Of a stretch of 64,000 bases of DNA, positions 27,069 to 38,819 are shown one piece after another (positions within the stretch are counted from its first letter, which is position 1; every line of letters begins with the position of its first letter). Position numbers and translations under genes: made by a program. Below the pieces are notes generated by a model that ran no database searches, was not told the origin of the DNA, and worked only from the letters and a program-made list of their open reading frames with translations. This DNA comes from Acanthacorydalis orientalis (Eukaryota; Arthropoda; Insecta; Megaloptera; Corydalidae): NCBI GenBank assembly GCA_034766995.1, contig CM068313.1, forward strand, positions 23,657,512 through 23,721,511. The letters are read 5' to 3'.

Positions 27069-30000
27069 ATTTTCGCGTATCCGCCATATCCGTTTATCCG
27101 CAAAATCCAAAAAAATGCGATTTTTGGGGGTTTTTCGTTATTTTTTGTTATTTATTATTATCTTATGATATAGAACATTAAAATACGCATCGAACAGTAT
27201 GAAATTTTTGTAATTTTTTTTACATTTTGGCTATTTTAAGCAAGAAAAACGTTTATTTTTGCGTATCCGCCATATCCGCATATCCGCAAAATCCAAAAAA
27301 ATGCGATTTTTGGGGGTTTTTCGTTATTTTTTGTTATTTATTATTATCTTATGATATAGAACATTAAAATACGCATCGAACAGTATGAAATTTTTGTAAT
27401 TTTTTTTACATTTTGGCTATTTTAAGCAAGAAAAACGTTTATTTTTGCGTATCCGCCATATCCGCATATCCGCAAAATCCAAAAAAATCCGATTTTTGGG
27501 GGTTTTTCGTTATTTTTTGTTATTTATTATTATCTTATGATACAGAACATTAAAATACGCATCGAACAGTATGAAATTTTTGTAATTTTTTTTATATTTT
27601 GGCTATTTTAAGCAAGGAAAACGTTTTTTTTTGCGGATATTTTGCGGATATTTCGCGGTTTTTGTAACTTTTTCGGTATCCATTATGAACCGATGTTATT
27701 TTTGTCTCATTTATGATATAGAACATTAAAATAGGCATCGGATAGTATGAAATAGTTGCCACTTTTTTAACATTTTGGATATTTTAGGCATGAAAAACCT
27801 TTAATTTCGCGAATTTTTCGCGGTTTTTGTGACTTTTTTGGTATCTATTATGAACCGATGTTAATTTTGACTCATGTATGATATAGTATATTAAAATACG
27901 CATCGGATAGTATGAAATAGTTGCCATTTTTATAGCATTTTGGATCTTTTAGCCATGAAAAACCTTTATTTTTGTTAATTTTTCGCGGTTTTTGTGACTT
28001 TTTCGGTATCTATTATAAACCGATGTCAATTTTGACTCAAGTATGAAATAGAACATTAAATAACGCATAGAACAGTATGAAATAGTTGCTAGTTTTATAA
28101 CATTTTGGGTATTTTATGAAGGAAAAACTGTAATTTTTGCTGATTTTTTGCGGTTTTTATGATTTTTTTGGTATTTATTATTATTTTATGATATAGAACA
28201 TGAGAATACGCATCGAACAGTATGAAATTTTTGTCATTTTTTTTACATTTGGGCTATTTTAAGCAAGAAAAACGTTTATTTTTGCGTATCCGCCATATCC
28301 GCATATCCGCAAAATCCAAAGAAATGCGATTTTGGGGGGTTTTTGAGTTATTTTTGGTATTTATTATTATTTTATGATATAGAACATGAGAATACGCATC
28401 GAACAGTATGAAATTTTTGTCATTTTTTTTACATTTTGGCTATTTTAAGCAAGAAAAACGTTTATTTTTGCGTATCCGCCATATCCGCATATCCGCAAAA
28501 TCCAAAGAAATGCGATTTTGGGGGGTTTTTTGTTATTTTTTGTTATTTATTATTATCTTATGATATAGAACATTAAAATACGCATCGAACAGTATGAAAT
28601 TTTTGTAATTTTTTTTACATTTTGGATATTTTAAGCAAGAAAAACCTTTTTTTTTTGCGGATATTTTGCGGATATTTCGCGGTTTTTGTAACTTTTTCGG
28701 TATCCTTTATGAACCGATGTAATTTTTGTCTCATATATGATATAGAACATTAAAATAGGCATCGGATAGTATGAAATAGTTGCCACTTTTTTAACATTTT
28801 CGATATTTTAGGCATGAAAAACCTTTATTTTCGCAAATTTTTCGCGGTTTTTGTAACTTTTTCGGTATCCATTATGAACCGATGTTATTTTTGTCTCATT
28901 TATGATATAGAACATTAAAATACGCATCGAACAGTTTGAAATAGTAACCATTTTTATAACATTTTGGATATTTTAAGCAAGAAAAACTAGTATTTTTGAG
29001 GATATTTCGCGGTTTTTGTGACTCTTTCGGTATCAATTATGAACCGATGTTATTTTTGTCTCATTTATGATATGTAACATTAAAATACGCATCGAACAGT
29101 TTGAAATAGGAACCATTTTTATAACATTTTGGATATTTTAAGCAAGAAAAACTTGTATTTTTGCGGATATTTCGCGATTTTTGTGACTCTTTCGGTATCA
29201 ATTATGAACCTATGTTAATTTTGTCTCTTTTACGACATAGAACATGAAATTACGCATCGAACAGTATGAATTACTTGCTAGTTTTATAACATTTTGCATA
29301 TATTTTATTAAAGAATAACGGAAATTTTTGCAGATATTTTGCGGTTTTTTTGATATTTCCGACATTTATTATGGACCGATGTCAATTTTGTCTAGAAATA
29401 TACATAAAGCATTAAAAGACGAATCGACCAGTATTAACTAGTTACCACAATATCCTACATATCAACAAAATAAACCATATTCGCCATATCCGCAATATCC
29501 GCCATATCCTCAATATCCGCCATATCCGCAATATATAAAATATCCAAATTGTTTTAAAAATGGCAACTATTTCATACCGGTCGATGCGTATATAATTGTT
29601 CAATATGATATCTTATTTAAAATTAATATCAGTCCATAAAGAATGTAGGAAATGTCAAATAAACTGAAAAATCAAATTTTTTTGATATTGCGGTTATTGC
29701 GGATATTGCGGAAAATGCGGATATTTCGTATATGGTGGATATTACGGATATTGATTATTTTGTGGATATGTAGGATAATTTGGCAAGTAATTAATACTGG
29801 TCGATTCATCTTTTAATGCTTTATGTATATTTCTAGACAAAATTAAAACCTGTCCGTAATAAATGTCGGAAATATCTTAAAAACCGCAAAAAATCCGCAA
29901 AAATTATAGTTTTTCCTTCATAAAATATCCAAAATGTTATAAAACTAGCAACTATTTCATACTGTTCTAGCCGTTATTTAATGTTCTATTTCATACTTGA

Positions 30001-30520
30001 GTCAAAATTGACATCGGTTTATAATAGATACCGAAAAAGTCACAAAAACCGCGAAAAATTAAAAAAATAAAGGTTTTTCATGCCTAAAATATCCAAAATG
30101 TTACAAAAATGGCAACTATTTCATACTATCCGATGCGTATTTTAATGTATTATATCATATATGAGTCAAAATTAACATCGGTTCATAATAGAGACCAAAA
30201 AAGTCACAAAAACCGCGAAAAATTCGCGAAAATAAAGGTTTTTCATGCCTAAAATATCCAAAATGTTAAAAAAGTGGCAACTATTTCATACTATCCGATG
30301 CCTATTTTAATGTTCTATATCATAAATGAGACAAAAATAACATCGGTTCATAATGGATACAAAAACCGCGAAATATCCGCAAAATATCCGCAAAAATAAA
30401 CGTTTTTCTTGCTTAAAATATCCAAAATGTAAAAAAAATTACAAAAATTTCATACTGTTCGATGCGTATTCTCATGTTCTATATCACAAGATAATAATAA
30501 ATACCAAAAATAACTAAAAA

Positions 30521-31686
30521 ATGGTCAAAAAACTGATTGAAAAATAGGTTTTTTGAGCAAAGTAAGATCTTTTTGGAAAATAATCGAACCGAATTGCACA
30601 CCACGTGATAGATAATTTTAAGACGCATCTAGCGATGTGCGATATTAGTCAATTCGCACTTAATTTCGACAACTTATGGCCTAAAAACTAGTTGAAAAAT
30701 AGGTTTTTCGAGCAAAGCAAGCTCTTTTTGGAAAATAATTGAATCGAATTGCACACCACGTGATAGACAATTTTAATACGCATCTAACGATGTGCGATAT
30801 TAGTCAATTTGCATTTAATTTCGACTACTTATGGTCGAAAAACTGATTGAAAAATAGGTTTTTCGAGCAAAGTAAGGTCTTTTTGGAAAATAATCGATCC
30901 GAATTGTACACCACGTGATAGATAATTTTAAAACGCATATAACGATGTGCGATATTAGCCGTTTCGCACTTAATTTCGACTACTTACAGTCGAAAAACTG
31001 ATTGAAAAATAGGTTTTTCGTGAAAAGTAAGGTTTTTTTGGAAAATAATCGAACCGAAGTGCACACCACGTGATAGATAATTTTAAGACGCATCTAACGA
31101 TGTGCGATATTGGTCAATTCGCACTTAATTTCGACTACTTATGGTCAAAAAACTGATTGAAAAATAGGTTTTTTAAGCAAAGTAAGGTCTTTTTGGAAAA
31201 TAATCGAACCGAATTGCACACCACGTGATAGATCATTTTAAGACGCATCGAACGATGTGCGATATGACCCGTTTCGCACTTAATTTCGACAGCTTATAGC
31301 CTAAAAACTGGTTGAAAAATAGGTTTTTCGAGCAAAGTAAGGTCTTTTTGGAAAATAATCGAACCGAATTGGACACCACGTGATAGATAATTTAAAGACG
31401 CATATAACGATGTGCGATATTAGCCGTTTCGCAATTAATTTCGACTACTTATGGCCGAAAAACTGGTTGAAAATGGGTTTTTTTGGGTAAAATTATGTTT
31501 TTTCTAACAGCAATCAAATCGTATTGCACACCACGTGATAGATAATTTTAAGACGCATCTAACGATATGAGATATTAGCCATTTCGCACTTAATTTTGAA
31601 TACTTATAGCCAAAAAAATGTTTGTAAATTACGTTTTTTGAGCAAAATGAGGGGTTTTTCAAAAAAAATCGAATCGAATTGCACAA
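30521..31686. repeat. Satellite A, diverged subfamily (about 7.5 monomers)
   Basis: Copies of the 155-bp monomer resume in the same orientation as at 1-6275 but with fixed differences: AAAATAGGTTTTTCGAGCAAAG, TTGGAAAATAATCGAACCGAATTG and ACGATGTGCGATATTAG. The CACCACGTGATAGATAATTT block is kept. Copies become less regular toward 31686. The array is cut at 6275/30521 by satellite B. Confidence 0.92.
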
Positions 31687-32530
31687 ATTAAACAAATGTT
31701 TAATTTTTCGTCTCACTCTCGGTACCTGCACCTTCAATTCGTACAAATGATTCTTTCTCTGATTTTCAGTGTCTGGAGCTGTGATTTAGTGTGATTTACT
31801 ATTGATAAATATTTTATCTCATTCTCTGTGTTTGTACATTTGAAATTCAATAAATGTCTTAATTTCAGTCTCGTTCTTAGTGTCTACACCTTTAAAATTA
31901 GACAAATATCTACTATTGTATGAAGACCACAAAATTAAACATGTCTAATTCCCAGACTCACTTTCAATGTTTGTACTTATAACATTAGACAAATGTCTAA
32001 TTCTCAGTTTCACTCTTTGTTGAGGGATAAATATTTAATTCACAGTCTGATTTTTTATATCTCGACCTATGAAATTAAGCAAATTATTAATTGTGTCGTC
32101 TCACTGGTTCATCTGCACCTTTGATATTAGGCAAATGTCTAATTCTCACTCACTTTCAGTGTCTGCACCTTTCAAATTAATCAAAAATTTCTAATTTTCT
32201 TTATGTTATCTGGACCTATGAAATTATGCAAATAATTATTCGTCCTACCCTGTGCCTGAATCTTTGATATTAGACAAATATCTTATTCTCGGATTTCATT
32301 TTATATATGCACATTTGTAATTAAAAAATTTTCTATTTTCATACTCACTTCCAATGTACGTGCCTTTTAATTTAGGCGAAAATCTAATTGCCTCTAATTT
32401 TTTTAGTGTCTAGGCAATTGAAATTAGGAAAATTATTAATTCATTGTCTTACTCTTTGCTTCACGCTCGGTGTCAAGATACATGAAATTAAATGAATGAC
32501 AAATTCTCAGTCTCGCTTTCTGCAAATGAG
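31687..32530. repeat. Degenerate tandem repeat of about 60 bp
   Basis: Roughly a dozen badly eroded copies of a unit reading approximately AAATTAGACAAATGTCTAATT, then CTCAGTCTCACTTTCAGTGTC and TGCACCTTTGAAATTAG. The unit length drifts between about 55 and 70 bp. No coding potential is visible. It forms the border between satellite and genic DNA. Confidence 0.7.
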
Positions 32531-32766
32531 TATTTTTCATACTTTTTACTTTGATGGGTCTTTTTTATTAAAGAAAATTTGAATATCATTTTGTGTGCTA
32601 TGCCTGTGCTTTTAGCAAAATATATTTGTAATCTTTTTTGTGTGCTGAGCATGTAAATGTTTCTAAGTAATAATTATATTTTTATCAGTTTTTTTCACCT
32701 GTATACTAATTTTTTTATTTATATCGTCCATATTTCACAATTACTCTAAAGTATAAAGATTTACAT

Positions 32767-32769
<3 letters not shown>

Positions 32770-32801
<32 letters not shown>
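32770..32801. repeat. (TA)n microsatellite
   Basis: An uninterrupted TA run just upstream of the channel exon. The surrounding 32531-33109 is AT-rich non-coding DNA, presumably the intron before that exon. Confidence 0.9.
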
Positions 32802-32805
<4 letters not shown>

Positions 32806-33109
32806 CACCATACTCCTTTTCAGATATTAATCTGCTTTTTTTACCCTTACTTTATTATTCTTGACTTAATCTTCCATTAATAGTTACCATTCTTTTCCAT
32901 GCATATATTACAATAAAATAAAAAAATATTTGAAACATACTAATATATGAAAATAATTTATAAAAATCGTGATCATTAAATAAATTGACAGAAATTAATA
33001 AATTATTGATCATTAAAATACAAATAAATAAAATATTATACATATAATTTGAAAAATGTTACTTAAAAAATGGTTCATTATTTAACTGAATGCATTTTTT
33101 TCATTATAG

Positions 33110-33456
33110 CATCAATTGGAGGTACTTTTGGATTATTAGTAGGTGCAAGTATTCTCAGTTTTGTCGAAATAATATACTTCTTTGGATTACGAATATGGTA
33201 CAAAAGAACAGATGAAAATATAAATATTATTTCCGAGAAAAATACATTATCAGCAATCGTCAAAAGAAATGTGGAATTAAAAAAGAAATCAATTTCACTA
33301 AAATTGAACATTCAAAAACTAAGTTTAAAAAAAACGGTGAATTCGCCTATAAAAATAAAAACATATTTAAATAATAAATGGAATCAAGAAAATTCGATTT
33401 TTCTCAATAATAAAAATACTATTAATAACGAATTATTTACTACTTTTCCCCATTAA
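33110..33456 (+). CDS. Terminal exon of a pickpocket-like DEG/ENaC sodium channel (5' exons not in window)
   Basis: The exon starts after a splice acceptor (TTTTTTTCATTATAG, ending at 33109) and stays open to TAA at 33454-33456. It encodes SIGGTFGLLVGASILSFVEI followed by IYFFGLR, the second transmembrane segment of DEG/ENaC channels. The G-A-S selectivity-filter triplet and the SFVEIIYFF block are typical of insect pickpocket (ppk) proteins. A basic, Lys- and Asn-rich cytoplasmic tail of about 85 residues follows, ending FTTFPH. The upstream ATG at 33070 lies within the polypyrimidine region and should not be taken as the start. No matching upstream exon (TM1, Cys-rich ectodomain) is visible between the satellite and this exon. 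The rest must therefore lie left of a satellite intron of more than 33 kb, or it is lost. Family assignment is firm; which ppk paralogue and whether the gene is intact are unknown. Confidence 0.8.
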
Positions 33457-34340
33457 AACAGAAAATGTTTATTGAACAAAATACATTATCTACAAAACAT
33501 ATAAAAGGTGATAATGACTTTCATAAATTCTACCCATATACTAATTTAACAAGCATAAGTCTAACATTCACTTCTTATGATGCAAAATTATTTTTATGTT
33601 ATTTATAATTGTATATTTTTTTACCTATAATTCCGTCAAGACGTTACCCTTTTAATCTTCGTCCTTTTGAATCAGTTGAGTGTACTAGTTCAGCATAAAA
33701 GCCATTATTTGGTAGATGTTATACACTTAGATAAAACTACCACATGCTAATAACACAAAATATATAATCATATCTACATGTAAAATTTTATATAAAGTAT
33801 GTAGCAATGTTAATATTTTTATTATCCACACACTATTATCCATATATTATTTTATTATACTAATTTGTGACTATCAATTTAGCTGTTTATTTACAAACCA
33901 TTTTTGTATAATGCCCATTTAATACGAAACATAAATATTGTTCTTACTGAAATTTTGAAAAGTGCTGAATAACAGAGAGTGGACTTTATATCTATGTTAA
34001 AACTAATTTGGCCTGCTTTAAAATAACATTTTCAATAAAATATATATTCCACAAGTAAACATTTTTGTGATCATTCTAAATAAAATTCATGTAAAAACTA
34101 TGATTGTTTCTTTTTTATCATTACAGGTAAACTATTACAGTTAAACCATTATATAAATATATAATCGTTTGAATTATCTTCCGTCTGTGTAAAAACCATC
34201 TTAGATTTATGTACGCAATACTTAGTACCTTGTAGGGTACATGTCTGTAGTATTCATAGATTGTGCACGTCTAATAAGCGGGACATGCGTGTCCCTGTGT
34301 GTTTCTACATATATTATATACATATATGTATATATGTATG

Positions 34341-34390
<50 letters not shown>

Positions 34391-34498
34391 CAAATACAAG
34401 AAGCAGGATAAAGTATACACATATATATACGTGTGTATACAAAAGTTAAGTACCAATTAAAACTACACAAAACACTATAGAATTAAAAAAATCAAACA
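33457..34498. other. Intergenic region between convergent genes
   Basis: AT-rich DNA between the end of the channel exon (+) and the 3' end of WDR75 (-). It holds an AATAAA at about 34034 that could serve the channel transcript, a small GGGACA/TGTCCC dyad near 34281, and a TA run at 34336-34387. No coding exon was recognised. Confidence 0.6.
34336..34387. repeat. (TA)n/(TATG)n microsatellite
   Basis: TATG repeats pass into a pure TA run of about 45 bp. The overlapping YIYIYI open frames are artefacts. Confidence 0.9.
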
Positions 34499-34504
34499 TT
34501 TATT
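34499..34504 (-). terminator. Poly(A) signal of WDR75
   Basis: AATAAA on the minus strand, 27 nt beyond the WDR75 stop codon (34532-34534). Confidence 0.6.
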
Positions 34505-34531
34505 GAAAATAATTTATGCTTTTTTACATTT

Positions 34532-37500
34532 TTACACAGTAGTTTTAGACCAACTAGTTATCAGTGTCGACGACCAACTAATATCTGAATCTAAAACATT
34601 GTTCAAATTTGTATCTATATCTGCGTTGAATTTTTCTTTTTGTTTAAGTGGTATTGATGGAGATTGTACGTTTTTTTTTATATTTAACTCATTATCCGAA
34701 TCCATATCACTTTGCTCTTCCTGTAAATTGTGATCAGAAAACTTCAACCGAAAACCTTCTTGCGTTATTTCAGCAATATTATTTTTATTGTCAGGGTTCA
34801 AACGTATCGTTGATTGTAAAATAGAATTACATAATAAACGCATTGGTGCAGTAACGTGAGATGACTGATTTATTAACTGAAAAAATAAAAAAATGATCAA
34901 AACACTACATTTTTGTAAAAAAACAGAAAATAGATAAAAAAAACATTAACATAAATGTAACATAACATTTATTTTTTATGCAAAATGTAATATTTTCATG
35001 ATAATATTATTAACATTTGTTCCTCACATAATACTATGGTGTGACTTGCGACGGGCTTTTTTATGTGCACACATATGCATTCAGAGAAAAAGTACTATAA
35101 TTACTTAACCCTTTATGCTCCTATGTTGAGCGGGACTCGACAGATATCTTATCACAATTATGTAAACTTATTTTTGTGGTTAATGATATCCTATCGCTTA
35201 TAGCACTTTGCATTATCTGACGAAAATAGGCAAAATATGATGTTTATAACAAATGGTATCATTACTGATTGCAACAAAAAAATATCAGTCTCTCTTCAGA
35301 ATTTTGTCAGCTCTGTCAACTGTATTCAATACTTATATTAATAATGCAATAAAAGTTTATATAAGTGAATCCAATATATTTTTGTAATTCTAAAAATGTT
35401 TCCACCAAAGAAGAATTTGTATGAGAATAATGAATTTGAAAGTAGTAATAACGACTTAATTTATGAATCTGAAAGTGACTGAATAATTAGAATCTTCCGA
35501 GAATAAAAAACTTATTGTTGACGTTAAGCTCAAGTTCAATTCTGACGAAGTTTTCTCGTGTAAAAATAAACCAGTTGCAATACCACTTATATATATATAT
35601 TGAAGAAGATTTTGATTTCTTTAAAATTTTATTCTTTTCTAATCTCTTCCAAAAATGATCCATCCTCATGATCGAATGTAACAAAGGACAATAATTATTT
35701 TGCCACTATGAATTTTACAGCTGGACAAGTCACTAGGCCAAATATTCCATTTACTCTTCATGTACGATACCTCTTCACTTCTTTCAGTTATTTTTTATAG
35801 ACAATTTAATTCAACAAATAACATTATACACGAATAAATATACCCCCAATATTATTGACAGAATGCCACTGGCTAAATTTTCACTATGGCAAAATTGAAT
35901 AGATATAAATGAAACAGAAGAAATTTTTGAGTCATAATGAACATGGACCTGATACATGATATTTATTTACAAGACTATTGGTCCAAAACTCTCCATTTAA
36001 GAATGCAATTATTAGCAAGATATTTACATGTAAATGGTTTTTACAAATATTCTGGAATTTGCAGTTATAAACCATTCCAACCTCTAATTAGAATTTGAGG
36101 ATAATAACACGGAGTTAGTACATTTCTATATTATCTCAATACAAAATTTATAGAATATTTTGTCTTGGAAATATATCCGTTGATGAATTTACTGTGGGAT
36201 TCAAAAGAAAGCCCGTTTTTTTCATAAAATTCAAAAAATTCAACAAAATGGGGCCTTACAGTTTATGTTTTAGCAGATTCTTATACATATTATACAAATC
36301 GATTCAGAAGCAAGTGATTGATTTGTACATTTCTGAACTTCTACAACAAAAATCCTACATAACTGGCACAATAATGACTAACAAGAAAGGGTTACCTAAT
36401 GCAATAAATAAAAAAAAAACAGCTATAGGCGCCAAAATTGTCTATAGATGATGGAATACTCTAGTGTTAGCTTAGCATGACTAAAGAATTGTCATGATGC
36501 TCACTACACATAATACTTCGGATTCGCAAAACGTGAGCAGAAGAGTAATACTGAGTAGAAGACCTAATACCAGAGAATTCATATGGGAAGAAATTATAGA
36601 AAATTGCTTTCGTAATACTTGAGTACAATAAGAACATGGGCGGCGGCGATGTCGCTGACCAATATGCGGTTGGATATTGATTCATTCGAAAGACATTGAA
36701 ATGAAGAAAACTTTTTTGGAGAAATTTGAAATATCTATTGTAAACGCGTATTATATAAATAATATATATTAAATAATATATATTAAATAATATATATTAT
36801 ATAATATATATTAAATAATATATATTATATAATATATATTATATAAATAATCCGTATTAAAGAAAAAGAAAACCCCAGTCACAAGAAATTTCATGAAATG
36901 TTGATGAAATTAATTAGTGGTTTTAGAGTTGAAAAAAATAAACCAAGACACTTATCAGGAAGCAATAATCAGAAAAGGTTAGATGGGATCTCGGACTTCA
37001 TTTCCCCACATCCCTAAAGCAAACACAAAGACTATTTCATGTGTTCCAAGAGAAAAGTTTCAGGAGGACGGAAAGAAACAATTTTTATTTCCTTGTAAAC
37101 GACATCCTGGAAATTGATTTAAAATATACCATACAATGGTGCCAATTTTATGTTATAAATTATAATAATCTTTATGTATACATACAATAAACATACAAAT
37201 TATTTTAATATGTGTTTTTTTCTTATTTTACAACAATAACGAATATCGCAAATACTTCAATAGTATCAATTTATAAAGGCATATTTTCATTAGTAGCTAC
37301 TGGAACGTAAATGTGCAAGTATATACAGAACACACATGGAGCAAAACGCAAAAGCAAATTTCCAAATTTAGCTTTTAAAATTTTTGTACGATATTCGTCA
37401 AAAACATGAATAGTGTAAGCGTAATATTTTATTAGTTTTTTATTTCACACGTTAAAAACAAAAGTTCATAAAGACATAAAATAAAAATATTACCTCCTTA

Positions 37501-38648
37501 TAATTTAATATTATTTTATAAGTAATGTGGTAAAAAAAATATAATATATCAAAACTCTCTTATGCGTACATGTTATGTGTGTCCATTTTTGTTACATTTA
37601 TCGATATTCTACCCGCACTAGACATGAAAAAACAACAGAAACGCAACTAAATTATCACATATTGCATATAACAGCTTGATATAAATATTTTCAATTTAAG
37701 AAAATGTATTTTTTCAATTGCAACAGGTTAATGAGAAATCATACAAAATGAAAATTTACGTTTCGCGGCTTTTAAGCATTTTTTTTCGTATATAAAAACC
37801 CACATTTCTCGTCACTTTGACCTGCGGACAAAATGACGAGTATTTATTTACTTACTTTTACACGGTTCGCAGAAAATATCACGAAAATTACGCGTATGCT
37901 ATACACATATTTCAAATCCTTCTTTTGTTAAATATATTGTACACTTTTTCTTAAATTACTGTACATTTTACGCGACTTTTTTACACGATTTTTTTGCACG
38001 ATTCGCATCCACCATATAAAAAGAGATCTAAGTGTGCATAGTGTACAACACACACAATTTGAAACCAAATATAACACTACAAATACTTAATAATACTACA
38101 AAACAATTATTACTGATATTAATTTTTCATAATTGTTTAACACTTGAATTAACATTAAGCATCATGTACGTTACGGACTACAAAAATAAAATATATTCCT
38201 TTATCTTATATAAAAACGAAACGGAATTACACCTTTCCTAATATTATATTACGGCAATTTAGAAAGAAAATTTATTTTACTTATCAACATTAATAATAAA
38301 GCAATAATTAGAATACTGTTGATCAGTGAGTAATCATTATTAAAAAACGATATTTGCTTTCAATTATTAACAATTTAATAACTATTAACTATAATAATTG
38401 AAGATTATGTAGGATATTAAAAGATACAATTTGCTGAATAATAATCCTAAATACACATTAACTCATTTTTCATGATTTAATTTAATTCTTAAAATATTCT
38501 GTTCGTAAAAAATATATCTTTAATGATTTAAATTAATACAATTTATTTGTTAGAATGCCTGCAACAGAATACTACTACTAAGATAATTAAATTGTATAAT
38601 AAATAGAACTGATTAATATTTTATACGTATGTAAATATATAATAATAA

Positions 38649-38745
<97 letters not shown>

Positions 38746-38746
38746 C

Positions 38747-38819
<73 letters not shown>

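Larger units (their letters stand above)
6276..30520. repeat. Satellite B: alternately inverted (palindromic) higher-order array of a 186-bp monomer
   Basis: About 24 kb is made of one monomer family. Its typical form is 186 bp with landmarks CGCATCGAACAGTATGAAAT, TTTTGGCTATTTTAAGCAAG and CCGCCATATCCGCATATCCG. Copies in one orientation run up to a GC-rich core, and copies in the opposite orientation run away from it, so each unit is a giant imperfect palindrome. Cores begin at 7365, 10191, 13054, 15624, 18928, 21312, 23955 and 26970, with spacings of 2826, 2863, 2570, 3304, 2384, 2643 and 3015 bp. The spacing follows the number of 186-bp monomers between cores (7, 7, 6, 10, 5, 6 and 8). A second inversion axis lies midway between cores, for example near 9005, where arms at 8820-8845 and 9165-9190 match perfectly. 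The short ORFs rich in GGYHIR, ISAAD or YPRRIS are translations of the core repeat on both strands and are not genes. Confidence 0.95.

Noticed and set aside
7239..27181. Open frames with repeated GGYHIR, ISAADI or YPRRIS on both strands
   Set aside because: They translate the 18-bp palindromic core, which is open in several frames on both strands at once, as expected of a simple repeat.
6276..30520. A CRISPR-like array suggested by regularly spaced palindromes
   Set aside because: There are no unique spacers and no cas genes; the intervals are themselves repeats of one monomer and the context is animal DNA.
34281..34296. GGGACATGCGTGTCCC resembling a p53-type half-site
   Set aside because: It has a mismatch to the half-site consensus and no context; a single short dyad is expected by chance.
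35487..35684. Minus-strand 65-codon frame
   Set aside because: It is antisense to the piggyBac transposase relic, which explains this stretch better.
38032..38241. A 69-codon plus-strand frame after a TATA-like string
   Set aside because: There is no signal peptide, motif, splice site or compositional difference from intronic DNA.
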